64,000 nucleotides of DNA from Cardiobacteriaceae bacterium (GCA_030525785.1 JAUNEA010000004.1:1-64000); one strand, 5' to 3'. Numbered from the stretch's first letter, positions 8,621 to 17,564 are shown. Numbers and translations: made by a program. The notes: generated from the sequence alone by a model not told the origin.

Positions 8621-9731
8621 TTATCCCCCCCAAAGCCATGAATATTTCATGGACAAAGCGCTTTCTCTGGCTGAGTACGGGATTTTCTCAACGGCACCTA
8701 ATCCACGCGTGGGTTGTGTGCTGGTCAAAGAGGGGAAAATCGTGGGCGAGGGTTTTCATCAATACGCTGGTGAGCCACACGCCGAAGTTTATGCACTACG
8801 ACAAGCTGGTGCAAACGCGCAAGGAGCCACAGCTTATGTCACCCTCGAGCCTTGCGCCCATTATGGACGCACGCCCCCTTGTGCCAAAGCGCTTTGTGAG
8901 GCTGATGTTTCTGAAGTTTACATCGCCTGCACAGACCCCAACCCTTTGGTAGCTGGCAAAGGCATTGAAATGCTGAACCAAGCAGGCATCAAAACCCATG
9001 TCGGTATTTTGCAAGACAAAGCGCTTTGGTTAAATCGTGGTTTTTTCAAACGCATACTCACGGGCAAGCCTTTTGTCACCCTAAAATTGGCATCAAGTTT
9101 AGATGGTCGCACGGCACTCGCCAATGGCAAAAGCCAATGGATTACAGGCGAGGTAGCGCGGCAAGATGTGCAACGTGAACGCTTGATGAGTGATGCCATC
9201 ATCGCTGGCACAGGCAGCGTCATTCAGGATAAAGCGCGTTTAACCGCACGCTATCAAAGCGCTTTGCCTCAAAAGCAGCCTCTGCGCGTTCTCATCGATA
9301 GCCAACTTCGCGCCACGCCTGATTTACCTTTTTTCCAAGAAAGTAGCCCTATTTTGCTTGCCCATACTCAAAACTCAATCTCACAACCCTATCCCAACCA
9401 TTGTGAACCAAAGCGCTTTGGTGGTGGAGATAAAGTCGATTTAGAGGCTTTGTTGCTCGATTTGGGGCAGCGTGGCGTGAATTATGTTTTGGTAGAAGCT
9501 GGTGCAAACTTGGCAGGCGCTTTTCTCCAAGCTCAACAGGTCGACCAAATGCTGCTTTATCTCGCGCCAACTTTGCTGGGGCAAGATGCACGTCCTTTGG
9601 TGCAAATGCCGATGTTGCAAGATTTATCTGCTAAAATGATGTTCACCTTTATGGAACTTGAGCATCTCAATCCCGACTTTAAAATGACACTTTTATGTTC
9701 ACAGGCATTATCGAAACCACAGGGCGTTTGA
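8586..9731 (+). CDS. ribD: RibD, bifunctional deaminase/reductase of riboflavin synthesis
   Basis: RibD catalyses two early steps of riboflavin synthesis: deamination of the pyrimidine intermediate, then reduction of its ribosyl side chain. The N-terminal cytidine-deaminase-like domain shows the zinc motifs EPHAEVYAL and TLEPCAHYGRTPPC. The C-terminal RibD_C reductase domain begins around FVTLKLASSLDGR. Start choice is uncertain: the ATG at 8586 overlaps nrdR by 35 bases, and an ATG at 8649 begins closer to the family core. Further upstream ATGs lie too deep in nrdR. The gene overlaps ribE by 37 bases, so coupling is likely. Several palindrome copies occur, mostly in poorly conserved stretches of the reductase domain. 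Confidence 0.94.
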   Translation: MLLTNSPPDNLNYPPQSHEYFMDKALSLAEYGIFSTAPNPRVGCVLVKEGKIVGEGFHQYAGEPHAEVYALRQAGANAQGATAYVTLEPCAHYGRTPPCAKALCEADVSEVYIACTDPNPLVAGKGIEMLNQAGIKTHVGILQDKALWLNRGFFKRILTGKPFVTLKLASSLDGRTALANGKSQWITGEVARQDVQRERLMSDAIIAGTGSVIQDKARLTARYQSALPQKQPLRVLIDSQLRATPDLPFFQESSPILLAHTQNSISQPYPNHCEPKRFGGGDKVDLEALLLDLGQRGVNYVLVEAGANLAGAFLQAQQVDQMLLYLAPTLLGQDARPLVQMPMLQDLSAKMMFTFMELEHLNPDFKMTLLCSQALSKPQGV

Positions 9732-10345
9732 TACGCCGCACCCCTCATGGTGATGACCAGACCCTCACCATTGAATCCCAAAATTTCAATTTCTCCCACA
9801 CCCAACTTGGCGATAGCATCGCCGTCAATGGCGTGTGTTTAACCGTAACTGAGCTTAGTCAAAGCGCTTTTTCTGCTGATGTTTCCGCTGAAACCTTGCG
9901 CTTAACCACGCTGGGGCAATTACGTGAAGGCTCTATCGTCAATCTCGAAAGCGCTTTGATGTTGCAAACACCACTGGGTGGGCATTTGGTCAGTGGTCAT
10001 GTTGATGGCGTAGGCATTTTGGAAGCTCGCGAACCTGAAGCACGAAGCGAAAAGCTAACCTTCCGTATGCCCAAAGCGCTTGCTCGCTATGTTGCACAAA
10101 AAGGCTCCATTACCATCGATGGCATCAGTTTGACAGTAAACCATGTTTCCGATGAACATTTCAGCGTCAACATCATTCCTCATACCAACGAACGTACGAC
10201 TTTAAGCCATTACGCCGTTGGACAAGAGGTTAATCTGGAGGTTGATGTCATTGCCCGATATTTAGAACGCCTACTCCAAAGCCAAAACGAAAGCGCTTTG
10301 TCTCAAGGCTTAACCCTAGAACAGCTAAAACAAGCAGGATTTTAA
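9695..10345 (+). CDS. ribE: Riboflavin synthase, alpha chain
   Basis: This enzyme dismutates two 6,7-dimethyl-8-ribityllumazine molecules to riboflavin. The 216-residue protein shows the duplicated lumazine-binding barrel: repeat one starts at MFTGIIETTG and contains GDSIAVNGVCLTV, repeat two has GGHLVSGHVDGVG and GSITIDGISLTVN. It begins inside the ribD 3' end and is followed 27 bases later by ribBA. The gene is called ribC or ribE depending on the organism. Three to four palindrome copies lie inside, one giving an extended C-terminal tail with SQNESALSQG. Confidence 0.96.
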   Translation: MFTGIIETTGRLIRRTPHGDDQTLTIESQNFNFSHTQLGDSIAVNGVCLTVTELSQSAFSADVSAETLRLTTLGQLREGSIVNLESALMLQTPLGGHLVSGHVDGVGILEAREPEARSEKLTFRMPKALARYVAQKGSITIDGISLTVNHVSDEHFSVNIIPHTNERTTLSHYAVGQEVNLEVDVIARYLERLLQSQNESALSQGLTLEQLKQAGF

Positions 10346-10372
10346 CCTGTCTTAAACTTTTGAGGAGTCGCC

Positions 10373-11476
10373 ATGTTATTAAACACCCCTGAAGAATTGA
10401 TTGCCGATATTCGTGCAGGCAAAATGGTCATCTTAATGGACGATGAGGATCGCGAAAACGAAGGCGATTTGGTCATGGCCGCAGAACACATCACCCCAGC
10501 AGCCATCAATTTTATGGCAACGCATGGGCGTGGTTTGATTTGCTTAACCATCACCCAAGAGCGTAACGATCAACTCAAACTCTGGCAACAATCAGGGCAA
10601 AATCATTCGCCTTTCAACACCGCATTCACTGTCTCCATTGAAGCTGCTACTGGCGTTTCCACAGGCATTAGCGCCTCAGACCGCGCCACTACCATCAAAG
10701 CGGCTATCGCCAAAGACGCTCGCCCATCTGATTTAGTGCAACCTGGTCATATTTTTCCGATTGTTGCTCGAGAAGGCGGTGTTTTAACACGCGCTGGACA
10801 CACCGAAGCCAGCACCGATTTGGCTCGCTTAGCTGGCTTAGAACCTGCAGGGGTTATCGTAGAGATTTTGCAAGAAGATGGCTCAATGGCGCGTCGCCCA
10901 GAGTTGGAACAATTCGCACAAAAACATGGTATTAAAATTGGCACAGTGGCGGATTTAATTGCCTACCGCCTATCAAAAGAACAAACCATCACCAAAACAG
11001 CCAGCGCCGAACTCCCAACGGCTTATGGCACCTTCAAACTCAACACCTACCAAAGCATCTACAAACCCTCACGTCTGCATTTTGCCTTGAGCAAAGGCGA
11101 TATCAACCCTGAAACGCCAACCTTTGTTCGTGTTCATGTGCAAAATGCGCTTTCAGATTTGTTCCATGCTACTCTCCCTGACCGCACCTATACTCTGCAA
11201 GATGCCTTGCAACAACTGGCGCGTGAAGAATCTGGCGTTGTTGTTGTGCTTGATGCTGGCGAAGATTATCAAGCCATTGAAAGCCGTATTCGTAGCTTAT
11301 CCACGCCTGAAGATAACAAAGTACGCCCCGATGAACCTCATCTGCGCACTTACGGCATTGGTGCACAAATTTTGGTGGCAGAAGGTGTGCAAAAAATGCG
11401 CCTCCTTTCTAGCCCCTACAAATTCACCAGCCTTTCTGGCTACCATCTGGAAGTCAGCGAGTATTTATCGATTTAA
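10373..11476 (+). CDS. ribBA: DHBP synthase fused to a degenerate GTP cyclohydrolase II-like domain
   Basis: The N-terminal half (about 1-200) is a complete 3,4-dihydroxy-2-butanone 4-phosphate synthase: MVILMDDEDRENEGDL with the metal-binding acidic residues, THGRGLICLT, and GHTEASTDLARLAG. The C-terminal half aligns in pattern with GTP cyclohydrolase II. However, the zinc site (Cys-Leu-Thr-Gly-Asp then Cys-Asp-Cys) is gone: the segment reads VRVHVQNALSDLFHA with no cysteines. The second domain is therefore probably not a GTP cyclohydrolase, and a separate RibA should exist elsewhere. This resembles the RibB-like fusions of other gammaproteobacteria. The Shine-Dalgarno GAGGAG is good. No palindrome copy lies inside 1.1 kb. 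Confidence 0.92.
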   Translation: MLLNTPEELIADIRAGKMVILMDDEDRENEGDLVMAAEHITPAAINFMATHGRGLICLTITQERNDQLKLWQQSGQNHSPFNTAFTVSIEAATGVSTGISASDRATTIKAAIAKDARPSDLVQPGHIFPIVAREGGVLTRAGHTEASTDLARLAGLEPAGVIVEILQEDGSMARRPELEQFAQKHGIKIGTVADLIAYRLSKEQTITKTASAELPTAYGTFKLNTYQSIYKPSRLHFALSKGDINPETPTFVRVHVQNALSDLFHATLPDRTYTLQDALQQLAREESGVVVVLDAGEDYQAIESRIRSLSTPEDNKVRPDEPHLRTYGIGAQILVAEGVQKMRLLSSPYKFTSLSGYHLEVSEYLSI

Positions 11477-11547
11477 CCTCGCTCTTCTCAAACAAAGCGC
11501 TTTGACTTAAAGCTTGTTTCGTTTTCTATAACAATAAGGATACCGTT

Positions 11548-12024
11548 ATGTCTCATTCTCCCAATCGTCTTGAAGGTCAATTGGTTTTAAATGATGCTCG
11601 TGTGGCTGTGGTTTGCGCGCGCTTTAATGAATTCATTGTGAGCAAATTAGAAGCGGGTGCTTTAGATGCACTCAAACGTCATGGCTTGGATTTAAGCCGT
11701 GTTGATATTGCCTATGTGCCAGGTGCGCATGAAATTCCCATTGCTGTCAGTCGCCTTGCCAAAACCAAAAAATACGATGCCATCATCGCCTTAGGCGCTG
11801 TTATCAAAGGCGCGACTCCCCATTTTGATGTTGTGGTCAATGAAAGTGCTAAAGGCATTAGCCAAGTGGCATTATCGGAAAATATCCCTGTTATCAATGG
11901 TATTTTAACCACCAATAGCATCGAGCAAGCTGTCGAACGCGCTGGCACCAAAGCAGGCAACAAAGGCTTTGAAGCAGGCGTTTGCGCCGTTGAAATGATT
12001 AACTTATTGCGCGAGATTGGGTAA
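11548..12024 (+). CDS. ribH: Lumazine synthase
   Basis: RibH condenses the pyrimidine intermediate with 3,4-dihydroxy-2-butanone 4-phosphate to give 6,7-dimethyl-8-ribityllumazine. The 158-residue sequence has ARFNEFIVSKLEAGA, YVPGAHEIPIA, GAVIKGATPHFD and the NGILTTNSIEQA stretch typical of the icosahedral enzyme. It ends exactly where nusB begins (TAATGAG overlap), giving the common ribH-nusB pair. A 71-base gap containing one palindrome copy separates it from ribBA. Confidence 0.97.
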   Translation: MSHSPNRLEGQLVLNDARVAVVCARFNEFIVSKLEAGALDALKRHGLDLSRVDIAYVPGAHEIPIAVSRLAKTKKYDAIIALGAVIKGATPHFDVVVNESAKGISQVALSENIPVINGILTTNSIEQAVERAGTKAGNKGFEAGVCAVEMINLLREIG

Positions 12025-12473
12025 TGAGTAAACCCAAATCCTACACGGCTATCTCGCGCTCTAATGCTCGTCGCGCCTTATTACAAACCCTGTATCAATG
12101 GCAAATCACAGGCGATGACCCTGTGCGTGTTAAGTCCGAACGACTACCAGACCCTCGCGCTAAAATTGTCGATTTTGACTATTTTAATCAACTTTATCAA
12201 GCCATTACCCTCATCAGCACAGAGTTAAATGAACATCTCAGCCACTATGTGCAGCGAGCCATCAACCAGCTTGACCCTGTTGAACGCGCTATTTTATGGA
12301 TTGGTGCTTATGAACTTCTCTATCGTCGCGATGTCCACCCCAGTGTTGTTATCAATGAAGCTATTGAGCTTGCAAAACATTTCGGCGCTGAAGATAGCTA
12401 CAAAATGGTGAATAAAGTTCTCGATCAATTCAAACACCATGCCCATCATATCCACTCAACTGCCACAGAATAA
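12024..12473 (+). CDS. nusB: NusB, transcription antitermination factor
   Basis: NusB binds boxA RNA with S10 (NusE) and takes part in rRNA antitermination. The 149-residue all-helical protein begins SRSNARRALLQTLYQWQ and has the conserved C-terminal pattern RRDVHPSVVINEAIELAKHFG. The start codon overlaps the ribH stop. The stop codon overlaps a palindrome copy that forms the left end of the structured intergenic repeat. No thiL gene follows; the convergent sbcB lies across the repeat. Confidence 0.96.
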   Translation: MSKPKSYTAISRSNARRALLQTLYQWQITGDDPVRVKSERLPDPRAKIVDFDYFNQLYQAITLISTELNEHLSHYVQRAINQLDPVERAILWIGAYELLYRRDVHPSVVINEAIELAKHFGAEDSYKMVNKVLDQFKHHAHHIHSTATE

Positions 12474-12718
12474 AGCGCTTTGAGTTGCTTGGGGGATTTA
12501 TGTTTTTCTCTTGGGGGTTTCACCCCCAAACCCCCAGCAGGGGTTTTAAACCCCTGCACCCCAGTCTAGATCATTAAAACAAAAACCCTAGTTCCTTAAA
12601 GAACTAGGGTTTTTGTTTTAAAAATTTACATTGGGGTCAAGGGGTCGAAGACCCCTTGTGGGGCGTGGGGCGAAGCCCCAAAAAGAAGAAGATGCCCCAA
12701 GCGACTCAAAGCGCTTTG
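12472..12718 (+). repeat. Structured intergenic repeat, copy A (forward)
   Basis: This element fills the whole gap between the convergent nusB and sbcB stop codons. It is closed by a 23-base inverted repeat (12472-12494 with 12695-12717, one mismatch) whose outer ends are palindrome copies. Inside are five hairpins: TTGGGGGT/ACCCCCAA near 12511-12529; GCAGGGGTTT/AAACCCCTGC near 12537-12558; a long one near 12574-12621 with AACAAAAACCCTAGTTC and its complement; AAGGGGTC/GACCCCTT near 12639-12657; and TGGGGC/GCCCCA near 12667-12681. A second copy lies inverted at 22929-23187. The third hairpin has T-rich exits in both directions, so it can terminate both neighbours. Confidence 0.9.
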
Positions 12719-12720
12719 TT

Positions 12721-14148
12721 TTAGGGTTGCCATGTAGATTTTTTAACGCCGTATTCGTAAAGCTGTTGTAAGATTGAGAAGTTTTTTTCATTCAAATCAG
12801 GTGATTGGGCAAGTTCTTGTAATCGTTGGCTATACGGCAAGATTTGGGTTTCGAGTTTTTGTCGTACTTGAGTTTGGAAAGAGAGTTGCTCACGGCGGGT
12901 TAAAGTATGAAAAGCATAACGTGCGCGATAATCCAACAACAAAGCAGGCAATCGCGCATCTTGAAAATGCCACGTTTTTTTCCCCAAATCCGCAAAAGCG
13001 CTTTGGGTAATTTCTCTACAAAGCGCTTTGTCGTTGGCTTCCAAAAATCCTGCATAAAGCTGTTCACGAGCAGGTTTATCCACCTCATAACCTCGCCATT
13101 CGCCTTCATAAAGCGCTTTCACCTTTTCTTGCAAATCGGCTATTTTTTTCAATTTTTCCATATTCTTCAATGAATATCCCATATCAAAGCTCAATCTTTC
13201 TGCATCTGAAGAACGCAAAGTTTTCAGGGGTGCAATAAAGGGACATTTGTTGGTGTGAATGAGCTTGAGTGGCACGCGTACCCGTTCGTCCAAAGCGCTT
13301 TGTTCACTCGGCGAGGAAAACAAATGCTCTTTCAATTCTAATACAGAATAATCAGCCAAAACCTCAACCTCACCACCCAAATCGCACACAATCCATGCAT
13401 TTTGATTACTGGGGTGCTGTGCAAGTGGCACAACCAACGCCATATAAGAACGCATTGCCCCAAACATACCCGACACATGTACCAATGGCTGCCAAAGCGC
13501 TTGATTTAACATCGTTTGTACGGTTTTTTTAGAGCGTAACGTCAGGGCATAAGCCAATAAGCGAGGCTGAACTCGGTGTAGAAGTTGCAACAAACCTACC
13601 GTTGCCCAAACATCAGAGAGCGCATCATGGGCTTTGCTGTGTGTCAAATCATTAGCAGCTGTCAAATCTTCCAAGCGAAAAGAAGGCATGCCATCTTCAT
13701 GATAAGCCCATGACAAGCCTTCAGGACGCAAAGCATAAGTGGCGCGAACCACATCAAGCAAATCCCAACGGCTGTTGCCATTGGCGTAGCTGTAAGCATA
13801 GGGATCATGGAAATTGCGGTAAGCAAGATAGCGTGTAAATTCATCATCATAGCGGATATTGTTGTATCCCATGACACAAGTTTGTAGCTTCTCAAAAGCT
13901 TCCAAAATGCGAGCAATAAAAAAAGGTTCTAAGAGACCATACTCCGCACAATACTGAGGCGTGATACCTGTCAGCAAAACCGAATCAGGATTGGGCAAAT
14001 AGTCTACAGATGGCTTGCAATAGAAGGATTGTGCCTCTTCAATTGGCTCAAAATTCTGATTCAACCGCACGCCTGCCCATTGTGCTACACCATCACGGGC
14101 AGCATCTAAGCCAAAGCATTCATAATCATATACAAAAAAACTTTCCAT
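12721..14148 (-). CDS. sbcB: Exonuclease I
   Basis: ExoI is a processive 3'-5' single-strand DNA exonuclease used in recombination and mismatch repair. The DEDD active site begins with D8 and E10 in FVYDYECFGLD. AHDALSDVWATVGLLQ carries the later acidic residues. The RNase H-like domain is followed by the SH3-like and C-terminal helical regions of the family, for a normal length of 475 residues. It converges on nusB, with the structured repeat between them. Five or so palindrome copies lie in its less conserved C-terminal half. Confidence 0.95.
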   Translation of the reverse strand: MESFFVYDYECFGLDAARDGVAQWAGVRLNQNFEPIEEAQSFYCKPSVDYLPNPDSVLLTGITPQYCAEYGLLEPFFIARILEAFEKLQTCVMGYNNIRYDDEFTRYLAYRNFHDPYAYSYANGNSRWDLLDVVRATYALRPEGLSWAYHEDGMPSFRLEDLTAANDLTHSKAHDALSDVWATVGLLQLLHRVQPRLLAYALTLRSKKTVQTMLNQALWQPLVHVSGMFGAMRSYMALVVPLAQHPSNQNAWIVCDLGGEVEVLADYSVLELKEHLFSSPSEQSALDERVRVPLKLIHTNKCPFIAPLKTLRSSDAERLSFDMGYSLKNMEKLKKIADLQEKVKALYEGEWRGYEVDKPAREQLYAGFLEANDKALCREITQSAFADLGKKTWHFQDARLPALLLDYRARYAFHTLTRREQLSFQTQVRQKLETQILPYSQRLQELAQSPDLNEKNFSILQQLYEYGVKKSTWQP

Positions 14149-14308
14149 AACCTTATTGACTACCTCTTTTATCTAATAACTTTTGGTTATTTTTAATCTT
14201 GACACCATAATCCAAATAACTATAATGGCAACCACTTTTGGGAAAATATCCCCCTAAATAACCTTTTCAAATATTTTTATTTTTTAACCTTTTTGTGAGA
14301 AATACACC

Positions 14309-14803
14309 ATGAACAAAATCCCTGACATGATTAAACCTACTCATCTCCCTGTTTTAGAAGAGTACACCATGAATTATCAAGATGGTCATAGCCGTAAGGT
14401 TTATGTTACCGATGACCAATTCTATCTGACCAGCACCATGATGATTTTCTCTCGCTCTGATGTGAATGGCTTTATCACCCACGTTAATCTTCCTTTTGTG
14501 GAAGCCAGTGGTTGGACAAAAGAGGAATTAATCGGACAACCGCACTATATGCTCCGCCACCCTCATATGCCAGCCTCTGTTTTCGGCGAAATGTGGGCAA
14601 CCTTAAAATCAGGGCAACAATGGACAGGTTGCGTGAAAAATCTGCGTAAAGATGGCGGATTTTATTGGGTTCGCGCTGTGGTTGATCCGATTGTAGAAGA
14701 TGGCAAAATCGTTGGCTTTAACTCTGTTCGTCGTAAAATTGACAACGATACCATCAAAGAACACGAAGCACTTTATGCTTCTATCCGCTCTATGGGCGTT
14801 TGA
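14309..14803 (+). CDS. Single PAS-domain protein (Aer-like sensor domain)
   Basis: The 164-residue protein is almost entirely one PAS domain. FSRSDVNGFITHVNLPFVEASGWTKEEL and QPHYMLRHPHMPASVFGEMW (about residues 50-97) match the N-terminal PAS domain of the aerotaxis receptor Aer, which holds FAD and reads redox state. There is no HAMP, methyl-accepting, kinase or GGDEF domain. Any output must therefore come through a partner protein or through the roughly 40-residue N-terminal extension. It is a single-gene unit with two terminators downstream. Cofactor binding and role are inference. Start is taken as the first ATG; a second ATG lies at 14369. Confidence 0.75.
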   Translation: MNKIPDMIKPTHLPVLEEYTMNYQDGHSRKVYVTDDQFYLTSTMMIFSRSDVNGFITHVNLPFVEASGWTKEELIGQPHYMLRHPHMPASVFGEMWATLKSGQQWTGCVKNLRKDGGFYWVRAVVDPIVEDGKIVGFNSVRRKIDNDTIKEHEALYASIRSMGV

Positions 14804-14830
14804 TGGCTCGATGGCTTAAATCAGCTTTTC

Positions 14831-14887
14831 AAAAAACCCCAATGCCCACCAAAGCGCTTTGCTAAGCCTAAGGGCGTTGGGGTTTTC
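14831..14887 (+). terminator. Terminator after the PAS gene, palindrome in the loop
   Basis: AAACCCCAATGCCC pairs with GGGCGTTGGGGTTT (one G-T pair) to give a 14-base stem. The loop contains a full copy of the iterated palindrome, which can form its own small hairpin. Confidence 0.75.
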
Positions 14888-14912
14888 CCTCTTCACACAC
14901 AGAGGGTTTTTT
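14887..14912 (+). terminator. Second terminator after the PAS gene
   Basis: CCCTCT and AGAGGG form a short stem around a CA-rich loop and are followed directly by TTTTTT. It lies in tandem with the larger hairpin just upstream. Confidence 0.7.
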
Positions 14913-14936
14913 ATGCCCTGCTGTTTTTTACCTCTC

Positions 14937-16031
14937 TCATCTACTAAACCAAGCCTCTGCTTGAATCACGCTCCGAGACTCGCTCACCAACTCAATGGTC
15001 TGACCATAAGCTAAAAAAGTTCTCGGATAGGCATGACCAAAGGGCAGATTGCCCATCACCAGCAAATCCTCTCTTGAAAGAATCTCCAGCAAAGCGCTTT
15101 GGTATTCTTTTGCATACTGCTCATCTTGTGGCTTACCCAACAATACTGCCGCACAAGCCTCAAAAATCCCATAATCTTTCAACGTTTGCACCATATGGCG
15201 AAAAATCTCAGGCACAATTTTCATCTCTGAGGTTTCCAAAAAAACCACTTTCCCACGCCACACATCAGGCTCTGGCATGATGCCGTAGCGTTCGTTAAAG
15301 CGCTTTTGTTCCGCGTAACGCTCGCCTGATAGCAAATAATAAAGGCTTTCCAAACAGCCCCCCAACAGCTCGCCACGCACCACACCATCACCCTGCAAAA
15401 CCTGATGCCCCACCAGCTCTTCATGAGCCACACGCTCCTTATCCAACTGCGAAACATCATGCGCCCCGCGTTCCTCATACCACAAAGCGCTTTGCGGAAT
15501 CACATAACGCTCATCACTACGAAACCATCGCCCAATCTCCTTTTCCGTATAAGGCAACATCTTAGGCGACAACTCTGCTAAATCGGTTAAAAAGCTATGC
15601 CCATAAAGGCTACTCAAGCCCAATTGGTAAAGTATCAAATGATGATTGGTGGTATCTGAAAAGCCTGTGAACAATTTAGGATTCTCTTTCACCTGCTTGG
15701 CAAAGCGCTTATCTTCCAAAAGATAGGGAGCCAGTCGGTAGCCATCATCTCCACCAATCGCGCTGATAATGCCCTTTATCGAGCTATCGTCAAATGCAGC
15801 CTTCAAATCATCGGCACGAGCTTCAGGATTTTCTTGTAAATATTTCACGCCTTTCAAACTGTTCGGCATAAAAACAGGCTCTAAGCCCAAATCGCGTAAG
15901 CGCTTTGCACCACGCTCCAGAGAGTGTACCACAAACGATTCGCCCAAAATCCCACGTGATAGGCTGACAATCGCCACTTTATCCCCTTGCTTTAAAGCTT
16001 TGGGTTTTAACAAAGCGCTTTGTTTAGACAT
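14937..16031 (-). CDS. S66-family LD-carboxypeptidase-like protein (MccF-like)
   Basis: S66 serine peptidases include the murein LD-carboxypeptidases that remove the terminal D-Ala of tetrapeptides and MccF, which inactivates microcin C. The 364-residue protein has the family start ALKQGDKVAIVSLSRG, the segment IKGIISAIGGDDGYR and the nucleophile-region-like FTGFSDTTNHHLILYQLG. C-terminal GGCLESLYYLLSG and KVVFLETSE also fit. Its length and GGDD pattern favour the MccF-like branch over LdcA. The ATG at 16031 has AGGAG seven bases upstream, so the gene begins 15 bases after sdaA and the two probably share a transcript. Seven or so palindrome copies occur. Confidence 0.82.
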   Translation of the reverse strand: MSKQSALLKPKALKQGDKVAIVSLSRGILGESFVVHSLERGAKRLRDLGLEPVFMPNSLKGVKYLQENPEARADDLKAAFDDSSIKGIISAIGGDDGYRLAPYLLEDKRFAKQVKENPKLFTGFSDTTNHHLILYQLGLSSLYGHSFLTDLAELSPKMLPYTEKEIGRWFRSDERYVIPQSALWYEERGAHDVSQLDKERVAHEELVGHQVLQGDGVVRGELLGGCLESLYYLLSGERYAEQKRFNERYGIMPEPDVWRGKVVFLETSEMKIVPEIFRHMVQTLKDYGIFEACAAVLLGKPQDEQYAKEYQSALLEILSREDLLVMGNLPFGHAYPRTFLAYGQTIELVSESRSVIQAEAWFSR

Positions 16032-16045
16032 CACCAACTCCTGAC

Positions 16046-17404
16046 TTAGCATGGTACTTGTTTTGCCAAACCGCCAATGGAGGTTTCGCGATATTTTCTA
16101 TCCATATCCTTGCCTGTTTCGAACATGGTTTTGATGACATCATCTAAAGACACCACCGTTTTCCCCGAACGCAACAGCGCCATTCTTGCCGCATTAATCG
16201 CCTTAATCGAAGAAACAGCGTTACGCTCAATACATGGCACTTGCACTTGTCCGCCAATAGGGTCACAGGTCAGCCCCAAATGATGCTCCATCGCAATCTC
16301 TGCTGCATTGCACACTTGCTCTGGCGTTGCTCCCTGCAATTCCGCCAAACCAGCAGCTGCCATCGAACACGCCACGCCAGTCTCTCCCTGACAACCCACT
16401 TCCGCCCCAGAAATGGAAGCATTCATTTTGTACAAACTGCCAATCAAGCCCGCTACCAAAAAATAACGCATAATTTGCGATTCATTGAGTGGCTGAACAA
16501 AGCGCTCATAATAGGCCAACACCGCAGGCACAATGCCACACGCGCCATTGGTCGGCGCAGTCACCACACGTCCGCCAGCAGCATTTTCTTCATTCACCGC
16601 GAAAGCAATCATATTCACCCAGTCCATCACTTGCATGGGGTCATCAGAGAATTGCGCCTCTAAGCGCTTTTTCACTTGTGGCGCACGGCGAACAATTTTC
16701 AAACGACCAGGCAACACGCCTTCTGTTTCTAAACCTCGCGCAATGCAAGCTTTCATCGTCTCCCAAACTCTCATCACATGCGCACGAATCTCCCCCTCAC
16801 TACGCAATGCCTTCTCATTGGCAAACATGATGGCAGAAAGTGGCAAAGCGCTTTGTTCAGCATGATGCAGTAAATCGGAGGCGTGCTGATAGGGATATGG
16901 CACATCAAGCGGCTTGGCTTCTTCATGCAACTGAGCAAAATCTTCTTCTGTTACGATAAATCCGCCACCAATAGAATAATAAACTTGGCTATGCAACACC
17001 TCTTCCCCACAAAGCGCTTTGAGGCGCATACCATTTTCATGCAGGGGTAAAAAATCGCGGTGGAAGATAAAATCGTGGGCATAATCGAAAGCCATACGGC
17101 GACCTTCAATATCCTCAATCTGCTTTTCTACCTTCATACGTTCAATAAAATCAGGGAGAGTCGTTGTATCAACAGTATCAGGCTCAAAACCTGCCAAGCC
17201 ACCAATAATTGCTCCATCGGTATTATGCCCTTTGCCTGTTAAGGAAAGTGAACCATAAACCTCCGCCTGATAACGCTCCACTTGCTCCCACAAGCCACGT
17301 TCCTGTAAAGCCTTTCGAAAATGAACGCCTGCGCGCATCGGCGCAACCGTATGCGAACTGGAAGGCCCAATCCCGACTTTAAACATATCAAAAATACTAA
17401 TCAT
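16046..17404 (-). CDS. sdaA: L-serine deaminase (L-serine ammonia-lyase), single chain
   Basis: This iron-sulfur enzyme converts L-serine to pyruvate and ammonia. The 452-residue sequence starts MISIFDMFKVGIGPSSSHTV, as in SdaA/SdaB. It carries the alpha-domain stretches APTNGACGIVPAVLAYYE, EVGCQGETGVACSMAAAGL and HHLGLTCDPIGGQVQVPC, which supply the cluster cysteines. The C-terminal MFETGKDMDRKYRETSIGGLA is also canonical. It lies just upstream of the LD-carboxypeptidase-like gene. The protein is well conserved throughout; palindrome copies sit mainly in the variable N-terminal beta domain. Confidence 0.96.
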   Translation of the reverse strand: MISIFDMFKVGIGPSSSHTVAPMRAGVHFRKALQERGLWEQVERYQAEVYGSLSLTGKGHNTDGAIIGGLAGFEPDTVDTTTLPDFIERMKVEKQIEDIEGRRMAFDYAHDFIFHRDFLPLHENGMRLKALCGEEVLHSQVYYSIGGGFIVTEEDFAQLHEEAKPLDVPYPYQHASDLLHHAEQSALPLSAIMFANEKALRSEGEIRAHVMRVWETMKACIARGLETEGVLPGRLKIVRRAPQVKKRLEAQFSDDPMQVMDWVNMIAFAVNEENAAGGRVVTAPTNGACGIVPAVLAYYERFVQPLNESQIMRYFLVAGLIGSLYKMNASISGAEVGCQGETGVACSMAAAGLAELQGATPEQVCNAAEIAMEHHLGLTCDPIGGQVQVPCIERNAVSSIKAINAARMALLRSGKTVVSLDDVIKTMFETGKDMDRKYRETSIGGLAKQVPC

Positions 17405-17564
17405 CTTGTTATCCTCAAGGTTTTATCATCGTTATCTTGGCACAAAGCGCTTTCTTCTGCCAAATGCTTGGCTCGCCATCAATTCCTCATCAAGCCTTCC
17501 TGCAAAGCTGATATAGTAAAGCGCTTTGTGAAACCCTTCTTTTATCTTCTTTTCTTGAGGATTT

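Noticed and set aside
12472-12718. Structured repeat as an insertion sequence
   Set aside because: There is no transposase ORF and no target duplication. Hairpins covary between copies, and each copy ends exactly at the gene stops. A MITE-like origin cannot be fully excluded.
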